The notes under the pieces are model-generated. The model was not told the DNA's origin. It saw nothing but the letters and a program-made list of their open reading frames with translations, and searched no databases. DNA of 61,604 nucleotides from a bacterium (GTDB lineage Bacteria > Zhuqueibacterota > QNDG01 > JAGLOF01): NCBI GenBank assembly GCA_023139105.1, contig JAGLOF010000043.1, positions 1 through 61,604 of the forward strand, in the 5' to 3' direction. A program made the translations under genes and the position numbers. Positions within the stretch are counted from its first letter, which is position 1. Every line of letters begins with the position of its first letter. Positions 23,201-30,916 of the stretch are shown in pieces.

Positions 23201-23371
23201 TCCACCGGAAGCAGGAACTACCCACAAATCGCCAAGATAACTGAATGCAATGTACTGTCCGCTTGGAGAAAGTGCGGGAAAACGGGCACCGACAATTGAA
23301 GCGGTATCAGCAAAAATCAATGAAGGAATCAGAAGGCAGGCAGCTAGACCTGCAAGAAACATCTTTTTCAT
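20222..23371 (-). CDS. Tricorn-like S41 protease, exported
   Basis: Large peptidase with the tricorn arrangement: signal peptide (about 1-22), WD40/TolB-like propellers with many SPDGKxIAF motifs (about 30-560), a Lys-rich linker near 525-555, a core helical segment, a PDZ domain (around SPLWLHRDSVKTGDRLLSIND) and a C-terminal S41 catalytic domain with the nucleophile Ser955 in TLSDGEMTSAG. Length 1049 equals that of tricorn proteins. Tricorn enzymes degrade oligopeptides to very short products that aminopeptidases finish. Its location beside S9, M28 and C69 peptidases suggests a shared substrate pool outside the cytoplasm. The ATG follows TGGAGTG. Confidence 0.93.
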   Translation of the reverse strand: MKKMFLAGLAACLLIPSLIFADTASIVGARFPALSPSGQYIAFSYLGDLWVVPASGGDARRLTDHQAYDREPIWSPDGTQIAFTSNRNSNDDVYIVDVAGGTPKQLTWHSGNDLATDWTPDGKSIIFSSNRASMSSLYIIPTKGGNPQSLVDTYWSWPFAGKVSPDGESLVFALGMENRAWWRTGYRGSNASKIWTRSIDGGKAVQWIDDQANCFSPHWIDNGKAIVYITDKNGIYNVWKISDAGGTAQPLTKFKKDHARWLSVSRDGSKAAFERKFGIWTCDLATGKSNHVKIFAPSELKKDSKFTVKNGRISEYSLSPDGKKIAAVVRGDIFILGTDGEYARNITKSSSRESGVIWAKNSRSIIYVSDANARPNLYRQSIIGNNEQIRMTNSSLDVLNPTLSPDGKWIAYSNGPREIRIITPEGNDDKLLIKGDFGGRFGWGYTWAPDSKHLAFIEQINGQRDIFAVSIDDDTKIALTNTAYDESNPQWSPNGKFMLFSSNRGGHSFPEFTGNFDLYQVLFKPELPVFDEDKFEKMFIEEKKDKKQGGNKKDTPKKESGITIEFQLDNLDRQTSSVVRTLGQDRNFVLSPKDTQTVYFVSNIDGSTHLWKTSLDKKKRGKFNPFAKSVKNPGALHIDKKGKFLYYLSNGKLGRIDLGSGKSKSISFSTKIEVCKKDDYKQMLSEVYYVLEHYFYDKHHHGLDWKKSYEEFLPVLEQVREDADFYDYTNIMIGYLNSSHTGIRGPKGATTENPTAHVGAQWIFGDDITVSNILKDSPLWLHRDSVKTGDRLLSINDKEVDTNENIYKLFNGLMKKRVVLKFKSTSFERDVTIKIKPISAKAENSLRRETWIDSRKAIVKAQTNDDVAYLHMKAMGYGDLVRFLKELERDAIPRKGLILDLRYNFGGNVHDRVLEALTKPAYGQWQIRGLSRTPQSTFGFADKPVVVLINEVTLSDGEMTSAGFKAIKRGKIVGNTTYGWLVFTGSSRLLNGGSFRLPFWGCYTPDNINLETHGGVTPDIKVINDLNDDLSDRDPQLDRAIKLIKSEIN

Positions 23372-23421
23372 AGCACACTCCAGGGTTTATTATTTACTCG
23401 GTTCAACATAGAGCTATTATT

Positions 23422-24570
23422 TTATTCATATAGAACTTTGGATGAAGTCGCAGGATTATGCAGATAATGTCCCGTACTATTCTCAATTACTTCAGCATAA
23501 CGAGGAACACCCTCGCATGAAAGAGGTCTGTCAGGCATAATCTCTGTCCAGCTCTCCATTGTTTGAAGTATAGCTGATGTATGCCTGCCGATACGAACAT
23601 CGATATGCCAGCCCTTTTCATCTATCTTTTCAAATAATAGCCCGGCTTTTCCAGCTTTAACAACAAACTCATCAATTCCGGTTAGAAGCTGCTCTCGTGT
23701 TGTTCTTCCACGGGTTGCATCAAGGAAAGGTTCGGGTGCTTCAAATAACAGACTTACTGCATCGGAGAAGTCACCAATCTCACGATGAGACAAGCCATGA
23801 AGAGCCTTGGGCGAAAATTCCATGCCCATGTTAAAACCTTCCATATCCGGAAGCATCATGGAGACAAATGTTGCAAGTTCCTCTCCTCTTTCATGTGCTA
23901 CAATTGTTGAAATTACCGGATATTGTAATTCTGCTTCATGCAGATCAATTACCAGATCGACTTTCTCTTTTCTGATCATCTCCATAAATGCAAAACATGC
24001 ACGCTCTGTTATTGTGCCATTTGCACGTCCGGGCCAGCAACGGTTAAAATTACGAATGTCAACGTAGGCAAGCTCCTGACCACTGGGAGAGTGAATATAG
24101 ACTTCCGGATCCGGCCATTGATCAAGTGGACTGGACCAACGATCACCCATGCGGAATTTCCGACCGCCCCATTTTGTTAAGATTGTAAAATCAGATGGAT
24201 ATGCACCGGAGAGACGAGTAACCGTAGAAGCAGACCTGTTTGCACTGAGAGCTACAATCATCCGCCCCTCAGTCATTAAACCGTTTTCTACAAAGAGCCA
24301 TGCAGCAAGGCGACTAGCCGGTTCCTCCGGATGAGAACCACCAAGTATTAAAATTGTTGCACCCGGATTTCCTGAATCAAGAATATAGAGATTACAATCA
24401 TTTATACTTCCGGCTATACCGTCAAAATAATCTCCCAGTTTCACCACATCTGTAACGCCAGGTCCCAGGACAACGGCTTCTTTAAGATGACGATGAGAAT
24501 AAAAACTGTGACCGCCCAGAATAAGAACGGTCAGACCAAATGCGGATATTATTAATTTTCTCAATAGCAT
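23422..24570 (-). CDS. AstE/AspA-like zinc deacylase (M14 superfamily)
   Basis: Member of the succinylglutamate desuccinylase / aspartoacylase group of M14 metallohydrolases. The zinc ligands are His80 and Glu83 in GGSHPEEPASR and His211 in VIDLHEAE; NFNRCWPGR resembles the substrate-binding NxNR motif and LLFEAPEPF should carry the catalytic Glu. A single N-terminal membrane segment (about 5-22) suggests anchoring with the enzyme outside the cytoplasm, unlike cytosolic AstE. Family members cleave N-acyl or terminal glutamyl/aspartyl amides. Within this cluster it may act on a glutamyl polymer or its fragments, which is inference. Confidence 0.82.
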   Translation of the reverse strand: MLLRKLIISAFGLTVLILGGHSFYSHRHLKEAVVLGPGVTDVVKLGDYFDGIAGSINDCNLYILDSGNPGATILILGGSHPEEPASRLAAWLFVENGLMTEGRMIVALSANRSASTVTRLSGAYPSDFTILTKWGGRKFRMGDRWSSPLDQWPDPEVYIHSPSGQELAYVDIRNFNRCWPGRANGTITERACFAFMEMIRKEKVDLVIDLHEAELQYPVISTIVAHERGEELATFVSMMLPDMEGFNMGMEFSPKALHGLSHREIGDFSDAVSLLFEAPEPFLDATRGRTTREQLLTGIDEFVVKAGKAGLLFEKIDEKGWHIDVRIGRHTSAILQTMESWTEIMPDRPLSCEGVPRYAEVIENSTGHYLHNPATSSKVLYE

Positions 24571-24583
24571 TTAAGCCGTCCTT

Positions 24584-24748
24584 TTATTTTAAACGGAAGA
24601 GTCTGAGCAGGAATGGCAGCAGTACAATAACATAAAGCAATTCCTGTTCCCATTTCCGTGAGCGAATAAGATTGATTATCATCAATATTGCCACATAGGC
24701 GATGAAAACATAATAACATATTGAGATCACTGTTGTTAATAAATTCAT
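24584..24748 (-). CDS. 54-residue membrane microprotein
   Basis: An open frame too short for common ORF cut-offs, preceded by GAGGAGAGGG five bases before its ATG. The product has a first membrane helix (MNLLTTVISICYYVFIAYVA continuing to about residue 28), a charged turn RSRKWEQ, and a second hydrophobic helix (about 37-50) ending in RLFRLK. It lies between the transporter (13 bases) and the deacylase (13 bases), in the same direction and spacing as the rest of the operon. I do not recognise the family. A small subunit or assembly factor of the transporter is a fair guess. Confidence 0.75.
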   Translation of the reverse strand: MNLLTTVISICYYVFIAYVAILMIINLIRSRKWEQELLYVIVLLPFLLRLFRLK

Positions 24749-24761
24749 TTGACCCTCTCCT

Positions 24762-26054
24762 CTATAGTCCTGTCAGGAAACCTAATCTTGCACTGAAAAC
24801 TACCATGGCAGTTCCAACCAATGCGATAATCAAGCCCGGCACCAGACAGGTTTTAAGGAATGTACCATAAGAACCTTTAAATCCGACAACGTCCACAGTC
24901 AACCTGCCTATGATGGCTGTCGGAGGAATTGCATCTCCCAGAGGCCAGATAACACTCATGCCTGCCAGGGCTATAATCGGATCAAGTCCGATATTATTGA
25001 ATAATAGCACAAGCGGAACACCGATAACCGGTGCTGCACCATACATAAGAACAGCCTCAGATATGGGAAGAAGCACCCATAAAAAGCCAAACACAACTAC
25101 AACAGGCAGAGTAACTGCTGTAACTGCAAGCAGGCCTCTTACTCCTGTTAATGTCATCATCTGCACAAGTATGCCAACGCATGTCAGTGTTCCGATAAGT
25201 GGAAGCAACTGTTTAATAGTTTCACGAGAAATTTTATATATTTCTATTTTGACAGGTGATAACAGATATGCGGCTAACGCAGCCAGGAGAAACATTAAAG
25301 GCAGACCTACAATAGGTGTAGTATGCGGCCATTGGCGTCCCATAAATACAAGAAATCCAAATACAAGGAATGGAATTATTACACGAATCCAATTCATCTT
25401 TTCAGGTGCAGGGGGAAGTTCAGCAAAAGCTTTTTCCAGATTAATCCGTTCACCCTTCCAGCCTAAAATGAAAATAGTAGTCAATGCAAGTAGAATACAT
25501 GGTATCAATAGAGGCAGAAAGAATCCGACATAGGGCATATTAACACCTGCAGCAGTCATCATGGCCCACAGGGATACAGGAGGTGCAGCAGCAGAAAGCC
25601 CGGCTATGATAAATACTATGGCTGCAATACGAACCTTGGTGATACCCATAAAACTTAAAACAACTGCAACCAGGCCCCCGGTAATTAAAACGGTTACACT
25701 GCCTGCCCCTGTTAATGCACCGGGCACTAAAAGAAGTAATGCCAGAAGCATCAACATCGTAATTCTGGTTTTGTGAAATCTCTTGAGAATTGCCCTGACA
25801 ACAAAGGCAACGCCACCTGCAGCTTTTAATATATTCATAAAAAGAGTAGCAGATATAAATATTAAATTTATATCAAGGTATGTCGAAGCACCCTCGGCAA
25901 TATGCCTGGGTGCTAACCAGGTTCCACCGGCCATTGAACCGGAAAGTGCCGCAGCTAACATGGCCAGCTCGGTGGACAACTTGAAATATTTGGCAATTAT
26001 ATAGATAGCAACCATGATTCCCAGAATTATGGTTGCAGCTGCAGTCATAGACAT
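24762..26054 (-). CDS. Multi-pass transporter, dicarboxylate / TRAP large-subunit-like
   Basis: A 430-residue protein of about eleven to twelve membrane helices. The Gly/Ala-rich segments GSVTVLITGGLVAVVLSFMG, AGLSAAAPPVSLWAMM and AGMSVIWPLGDAIPPTAIIGRL resemble the ion-transporter (ArsB/DctM) superfamily, with two inverted halves and the SAAAPPV and PPTAIIG hairpin loops. I take it for an organic anion or dicarboxylate carrier, possibly for glutamate-type compounds given its operon. No periplasmic binding protein or small TRAP subunit of usual length is encoded, but the microprotein at 24584-24748 follows. ATG preceded by CGGAG. Confidence 0.7.
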   Translation of the reverse strand: MSMTAAATIILGIMVAIYIIAKYFKLSTELAMLAAALSGSMAGGTWLAPRHIAEGASTYLDINLIFISATLFMNILKAAGGVAFVVRAILKRFHKTRITMLMLLALLLLVPGALTGAGSVTVLITGGLVAVVLSFMGITKVRIAAIVFIIAGLSAAAPPVSLWAMMTAAGVNMPYVGFFLPLLIPCILLALTTIFILGWKGERINLEKAFAELPPAPEKMNWIRVIIPFLVFGFLVFMGRQWPHTTPIVGLPLMFLLAALAAYLLSPVKIEIYKISRETIKQLLPLIGTLTCVGILVQMMTLTGVRGLLAVTAVTLPVVVVFGFLWVLLPISEAVLMYGAAPVIGVPLVLLFNNIGLDPIIALAGMSVIWPLGDAIPPTAIIGRLTVDVVGFKGSYGTFLKTCLVPGLIIALVGTAMVVFSARLGFLTGL

Positions 26055-26072
26055 AAATTAACTCCGTCTTAT

Positions 26073-26672
26073 TTATTCAAATATAGTTTTCAGATTAGAC
26101 TTGAGTTCCATATTCTTGTTATAAAAAACAACGGGAATGTTTTTATTCTTTGAAATTAGGGTGAAACGATTATCTTCATCACCATCTTTAGAGATAAGCA
26201 TGAAATCTGAGGAAAGCATTACTGCGTCAATAGACTGTTCGTCTGAATTATCGCCGGCAGCTGCACCCTGTGAACGCCTTGCCATACCTTCAAGGTGAGA
26301 ACCGATAATTTTGATACCCTGGCGGCGGGCTTCGACTATCAATGCCTTGGTTCTGGAGAGTTCGTCCTTCATTGAGACTCCTGCTGCTCCCATTCCTTTT
26401 TGGCTGGCACCTGTAACAATGAACAATGTTTTAAAAGGAGTGCCGTTTTCTTTAGCTGTTATCAGAGTTTGCGTAGTAGCCTGAAGTTCGTATGAATAAT
26501 CAATTTTCAATATTTTCAAAAATACTTTAATTCGCATAGGACCTGGACTCTGTCCGCATGAAGTTATGAGTATAGGTGTTTCTGCTTTAAGAACAGTATC
26601 CTGAGCGGAAATGCCTGAAACAAATGATAATAAAAAAACAAAAACAATAAACTTGCTGATTGATGAGCGCAT
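26073..26672 (-). CDS. DUF6305-type exported protein
   Basis: A 199-residue protein with a signal peptide (about 1-24, ending ISAQ). The mature part begins with ETPILITSCGQSPGPMRIKVFL and contains TLFIVTGASQKGMGAAGVSMKDEL and IKIIGSHLEGMARR, which I recall as the DUF6305 pattern often found with PgsW. Alternating beta strands and helices suggest a Rossmann-like fold exported from the cytosol. There is no known biochemical role. It sits 13 bases after pgsW, between the polymer genes and the transporter. AAGGGAG precedes the ATG. Confidence 0.7.
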   Translation of the reverse strand: MRSSISKFIVFVFLLSFVSGISAQDTVLKAETPILITSCGQSPGPMRIKVFLKILKIDYSYELQATTQTLITAKENGTPFKTLFIVTGASQKGMGAAGVSMKDELSRTKALIVEARRQGIKIIGSHLEGMARRSQGAAAGDNSDEQSIDAVMLSSDFMLISKDGDEDNRFTLISKNKNIPVVFYNKNMELKSNLKTIFE

Positions 26673-26685
26673 TTTATGCTCCCTT

Positions 26686-27774
26686 TTAAATTAATCGTTT
26701 AAATATACCCGATCTATAAGAAATAATGAATCCTAAAGATAGGACAAAAAAGTAAATAATTGCAATGATTTTAATAGATTTTTTTGAAAGATCCATATCA
26801 ATAAGTTCAGCATCTATTGAATTTTCCAGCCATGGATTTGCATCCCACTGTAGTCCGTATCTGAGAACAAGCCCGCGCAGAAATAGTAGATGTACAATAG
26901 GCACTCCTGTGGCAGACATGGCTTGCACCATACCCTGTCTCACCTGAGGAGGCTGTTCAACATCAAATGTTAAACCTGGTTTCAAATTCAGTATTGAATT
27001 ATCAGTTCCCAGATTTACATAACTTCCACCACAGTTAATAAAGGCTGAAATTTTTTTGTTTTTCAATAAATCCAATCGTGAATAGATATTTTTTTGAAGA
27101 TCAGCTTCTATAATAAAATTTAAGCCTGAATCCTCAAATTTCAATATAAGACGCTGCCTTGTATTAATATCAAAGTCTCGTCCAATATCAAAATCTCCAC
27201 CTAATGATATTAATAGCGGAGCTTGGTTGACTAAATCAATACTTTCAAAATAATTATAAATATCCAAAAGATCAAATTCGGGTCTTGTGGCACCATAACC
27301 TGAAGATCCTAAAGAAATTAAGGCCACAGGCGTCACATTCATGGCTTTAGCCGCCGATAGTGTAGCCAAAAGTAGTCCGGGGAATGAACCCGATGCACCC
27401 ACAGCAATTGTATCTCCGGATTTTACGCCTGCCTTCCCAAGCAGATGTACAATCAAGGCACTCATCTGTGGATTACAGGAAGTACGTTTTGCCTCAACAT
27501 GGCCGATTGTTGTGGTCAGAGGCGTTAGTTCAGGGCCTATCAATCCGGTTCTGTATGGATCAATTGCTTTATCAATCCCCAGCTCATTCTTCTTCACATA
27601 GTCTGATACGGATCGTAGGCTGTTCACCATCAATTGCCTGGCTTCATGCATATCCGATGTTACACTGACGGCATTCCTGCGTGCAAAAAAACGAATACTG
27701 CACATTGTAATTATGCTCCACAGAGTCGCACATACAATAAATATAAATATTCGCCGTGAAAAAGGATAAATCAT
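26686..27774 (-). CDS. pgsW: PgsW-like poly-gamma-glutamate system protein
   Basis: A 362-residue protein with a membrane helix at each end (about 8-28 and 338-356) and a soluble domain between them containing IAVGASGSFPGLLLATLSAAK, LISLGSSGYGATRPEFDLLD and AFINCGGSYVNLG. I assign it to the family described as poly-gamma-glutamate system protein, found with PgsB and PgsC in bacteria that have no PgsA. Its role is unknown; the central domain probably lies outside the cytoplasm. The start overlaps the pgsC stop by four bases, so the pair is translationally coupled. Confidence 0.78.
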   Translation of the reverse strand: MIYPFSRRIFIFIVCATLWSIITMCSIRFFARRNAVSVTSDMHEARQLMVNSLRSVSDYVKKNELGIDKAIDPYRTGLIGPELTPLTTTIGHVEAKRTSCNPQMSALIVHLLGKAGVKSGDTIAVGASGSFPGLLLATLSAAKAMNVTPVALISLGSSGYGATRPEFDLLDIYNYFESIDLVNQAPLLISLGGDFDIGRDFDINTRQRLILKFEDSGLNFIIEADLQKNIYSRLDLLKNKKISAFINCGGSYVNLGTDNSILNLKPGLTFDVEQPPQVRQGMVQAMSATGVPIVHLLFLRGLVLRYGLQWDANPWLENSIDAELIDMDLSKKSIKIIAIIYFFVLSLGFIISYRSGIFKRLI

Positions 27775-28205
27775 TTGAGCCCCAGCAACAGAGCAATTAT
27801 ATATGTTGCAATTGTCACTGTTATCAAGGAAAGTATAGTTATTAAAACTCCCTGCCGCTCAAATTGATTGGCTATTAAACCCGGAATTATCCAACCGATT
27901 ATACGAAATTCCATAGAAGAATTAAAAAATTGGGGCAATACTATTAATGCAAATTGAGCCCACATAGCACCTGTCATTATCATAAATATAAATCGCCGGC
28001 GTCCGAATAATATCCACCATCGCGAAAGTAACCTGTAGCACAAAAAAGTTACAACAGCGGCTGTAAGTGTTCCTGCTAATCTCAAGGGCTGATCTATAAA
28101 GAGCGTCAGATAGCTTGGAATAATCAATCCGCCAGGATAGACACCGGTAACTGAAATAAAAATCAATGTCAGAACAAGACCGATAAAGGGTAATTCAAAT
28201 GCCAT
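27771..28205 (-). CDS. pgsC: PgsC/CapC, membrane subunit of poly-gamma-glutamate synthesis
   Basis: Small polytopic protein of about 144 residues and four to five membrane helices, with the family opening FIGLVLTLIFISVTGVYPGGLIIPSYLTLF and the later LTAAVVTFLCYRLLSR and GLIANQFERQGVLITI segments. PgsC forms the synthetase complex with PgsB. The frame is open to a TTG at 28235, but the ATG at 28205 gives the standard N-terminus MAFELPFIGL. It overlaps the end of pgsB by 11 bases. Confidence 0.9.
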   Translation of the reverse strand: MAFELPFIGLVLTLIFISVTGVYPGGLIIPSYLTLFIDQPLRLAGTLTAAVVTFLCYRLLSRWWILFGRRRFIFMIMTGAMWAQFALIVLPQFFNSSMEFRIIGWIIPGLIANQFERQGVLITILSLITVTIATYIIALLLGLK

Positions 28206-29280
28206 AGTGATGTCCGTTTTTTTTCCAGATATCAATTAACTTTGCGCCAGATCCTGCCCAATTAGCTAAACCGACTATGCAATCTCCATCATTAGTATTG
28301 TTATATATTTCCGCCCATATCTTATCAGCAGTTTTGGAGTTGACTGAAATTGCACATTCTATTTTTTTACAAAAAGCAAGCTTATGCCCGCCTGTAACAT
28401 AAAGAAATTTGAAAGGATTATTTATTTTCAACGCTTTTATCCATTGCGCCGTTCTGTCACCTCTGTCCCATCTCAAATTTAGAATTCCGATTAATCTACC
28501 CTTAATTTCCGGATAGTCTTTAAGCTGATCCACGATTTTCCATGTCGAAGCAGGCTCATTTGCCGAGAAAGCATCTACTACATGTACTCTCTTTTGCAGG
28601 GAAATGATTTCCCAAATATTTATGGGAGTTCTCTCTTGAATTGCATCATGTATCCCGGTATCTATGTGTGTTTCAGAGATTGAAAGATGGCGTGCCAACG
28701 CTGAAACCAGATTCATATGACATTGCTGAAAACCACTATTATCATATGGTACCTCGTGCAGAGTTGCATTCTTTTTCAATGCTATCTGCTTGAATATTTG
28801 AGATTCTTCATTCTCATGAAGCCACACATTCGAACATTCGACTACATCCAACGCCAATACATCTGCAACTGAATCTTGCTGGGCATCCAGATGGTCAGGC
28901 TGTGAATTAGTGATGATTACATGATGCGGCCTAAGCAATCTCTGGGATTCGATCAGATGATTTTCAGGATGAATACTCATTATTTCCGATACCAGGTATA
29001 CACAATTCTCTTTAACCCCGCGTCTTACGGTTCTGATCTGTTCAATAATTGAAGCAAGGCGATTTCTACTTATAACTTCATCCTGTCCATTGGGCAATAT
29101 GTAACAGGGCTCTGTTCCTGTTACCTTGCCCAATGTTCTGGCTCCTGATGCTCTTAATACTGATGTAAGCATACGTACAACTGAGGATTTACCACGTGTG
29201 CCTGTGACTGTAATTCGCACAGGCACGCGTTTTAACATGCGACTATGATTAATGGATTCATATGTCAAATACAAGGCCAT
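28195..29280 (-). CDS. pgsB: PgsB/CapB, poly-gamma-glutamate synthase ligase subunit
   Basis: Mur-ligase-like ATP-dependent amide ligase that links glutamate through its gamma-carboxyl group. The P-loop is GTRGKSS at 27-33; further matches are EIMSIHPENHL, VIITNSQPDHLDA, DAFSANEPASTWKI and ILNLRWDRGDRTAQW. From the ATG the protein has 361 residues, but the usual N-terminal membrane helix is then cut. The frame stays open upstream to a TAA at 29326, and adds ISIIVYIIIA before MALYL, restoring the helix. AGGGAGA lies seven bases before an ATA (29310), with ATC and ATT codons after it, so initiation at a non-AUG codon is likely. Coordinates given use the ATG. Confidence 0.9.
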   Translation of the reverse strand: MALYLTYESINHSRMLKRVPVRITVTGTRGKSSVVRMLTSVLRASGARTLGKVTGTEPCYILPNGQDEVISRNRLASIIEQIRTVRRGVKENCVYLVSEIMSIHPENHLIESQRLLRPHHVIITNSQPDHLDAQQDSVADVLALDVVECSNVWLHENEESQIFKQIALKKNATLHEVPYDNSGFQQCHMNLVSALARHLSISETHIDTGIHDAIQERTPINIWEIISLQKRVHVVDAFSANEPASTWKIVDQLKDYPEIKGRLIGILNLRWDRGDRTAQWIKALKINNPFKFLYVTGGHKLAFCKKIECAISVNSKTADKIWAEIYNNTNDGDCIVGLANWAGSGAKLIDIWKKNGHHYGI

Positions 29281-29349
29281 TGCAATAATTATGTAGACAA
29301 TGATAGATATAAAAAATCTCCCTGTTTACTTGATGTTAAATCTACGATT

Positions 29350-30906
29350 CTAAAATCTATTTGTCCATTTGGCCCATAACATATCTCCAAGATCCCAATA
29401 TGCCTGTACTGCAGCCTCTGCTTTTTTCACACTGTATTTTGTTAAATATTTTCTGGCTTTACCGGGATTCTTCTCATACAGACGCAGAGCTTCGGTTTCA
29501 ATCGAGTCCTGGGCTGCAAAATATTCATCTTCCAGCGGACTCCACACAGCTTCAATGTCATGCGTCATCTGCTGCCACCTGAAAAGCGCCAGCTGTGATG
29601 TACGGCGAAAAGCCCACCACGCACATTCACGACTGAAATTACGTCTTCCATCTATTTCATAGGCACCTGGCATATGAGATATTCCGCAGTAAAACGGTAT
29701 ATGTGGTGTTGTAACGGGATTATCGTATCCCAGCCATACTACACCACCTATGGGATCAGGCAGCCAGCGGCGTGATTGAGTGACTTGAACATATGTAGCA
29801 CGTCCGCAGGCTATTGTACGTTCACGCTGAATTTTTAAAAGGCGTCTTAAGTCACTGTTCATGAATGCTGTGGCTACAGGACTTTTTACGATTACACTGT
29901 CACGAGTCATAGTAGTCAGTGAACGTGTCATATCAAAAGGGGTATCCTCATATGCATCACGGAACATATTAAGGACATCTTGCACTGACAATTTATTTTC
30001 AGGTTTGACTGAGAAGGGAAAATTTTCGCCATTGGGATCAAGATTCAATGAAGGAGCTGCCAAAGAGAATACACGCCATTCACGTCTGCGGCAGCCCATG
30101 CTGCGACGATTTGCATATGCGTAGCAGAATTCAAAGGGTCCGTCTGTGTCAGGATTCCACCATCCCAATTCTTGAGCAAGTGAGAACACATTCTCTGATG
30201 CCATATAATTGTCAGGATCAGAGAGATCAATCTGCCGTATACGGCTTGCATTGGCTGATACACCGATATGATCGTCGGGTATTCTTACAGCAGCCCATAC
30301 TGCGCCAATCTTCCCTTTTCCTGGTCCGAGAATCTCAAAATGCCAGACCTCATTGGGATCGGCAAAAGAAAAACATTCACCCACATCATTGTAACCATAT
30401 TCCCTGGTTAATTCATCTATCATTTTAATAGCTTCACGTGCAGTCTTGCAGCGTTCCAGGCAAAGTCTGAATAGCTCCGGGCAATCTATTAAGCCCTCAT
30501 CGCTGCGCAAGCTTCGTTTACCCATGAAAGTTGTTTCACCAATAGCCAGTTGATATTCATTGATAACTGCATAGGCAGTATTTATATAAGAATATGTCTC
30601 TCTGACCTGCGGAATACTACCGACCTCAATTCGATCGTCATCATCAGGACCGATGGATCTCTTTGATTGCATATAAATTGAACATTCGGCCCCTTGTTTA
30701 TGCTTTTTTCCGGGAACAACATTGATCCACGTTCTGTCTGAACCACTGTCGCAAGAATGAGAAGTCATTGTAGAGCCGTCAACAGATGCTCCTTTTCCAA
30801 CCATGACACTTGTACAGTTATCATAATCAATATCCTGAGCATACATTCCGGTCGTTACAAAGATGATGAGTAGTGCGATTATAAGTACTTTTCTATTTAG
30901 GTACAT
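29350..30906 (-). CDS. C69 family peptidase, exported (copy 2 of the pair)
   Basis: N-terminal-nucleophile hydrolase of the dipeptidase C69 / PepD family. A signal peptide (about 1-23) is followed closely by the nucleophile Cys31 in DNCTSVMVGKGASVDGSTMTSHSC, so Cys is freed by processing. Also seen are AIGETTFMGKR, EYGYNDVGECFSFADP and HFEILGPGKGKIGAVWAAVRIPDDH. The 518 residues are about 35 to 40 percent identical by eye to the next gene upstream, pointing to a tandem duplication. C69 enzymes cleave short peptides with broad specificity. GGAGGT stands seven bases before the ATG, and the gene ends 69 bases before pgsB. Confidence 0.9.
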   Translation of the reverse strand: MYLNRKVLIIALLIIFVTTGMYAQDIDYDNCTSVMVGKGASVDGSTMTSHSCDSGSDRTWINVVPGKKHKQGAECSIYMQSKRSIGPDDDDRIEVGSIPQVRETYSYINTAYAVINEYQLAIGETTFMGKRSLRSDEGLIDCPELFRLCLERCKTAREAIKMIDELTREYGYNDVGECFSFADPNEVWHFEILGPGKGKIGAVWAAVRIPDDHIGVSANASRIRQIDLSDPDNYMASENVFSLAQELGWWNPDTDGPFEFCYAYANRRSMGCRRREWRVFSLAAPSLNLDPNGENFPFSVKPENKLSVQDVLNMFRDAYEDTPFDMTRSLTTMTRDSVIVKSPVATAFMNSDLRRLLKIQRERTIACGRATYVQVTQSRRWLPDPIGGVVWLGYDNPVTTPHIPFYCGISHMPGAYEIDGRRNFSRECAWWAFRRTSQLALFRWQQMTHDIEAVWSPLEDEYFAAQDSIETEALRLYEKNPGKARKYLTKYSVKKAEAAVQAYWDLGDMLWAKWTNRF

Positions 30907-30916
30907 TGATTACCTC

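Noticed and set aside
24910..25533. 207-residue plus-strand frame
   Set aside because: It lies fully antisense to the carrier gene, has no ribosome site, and its composition reflects the complement of membrane helices.
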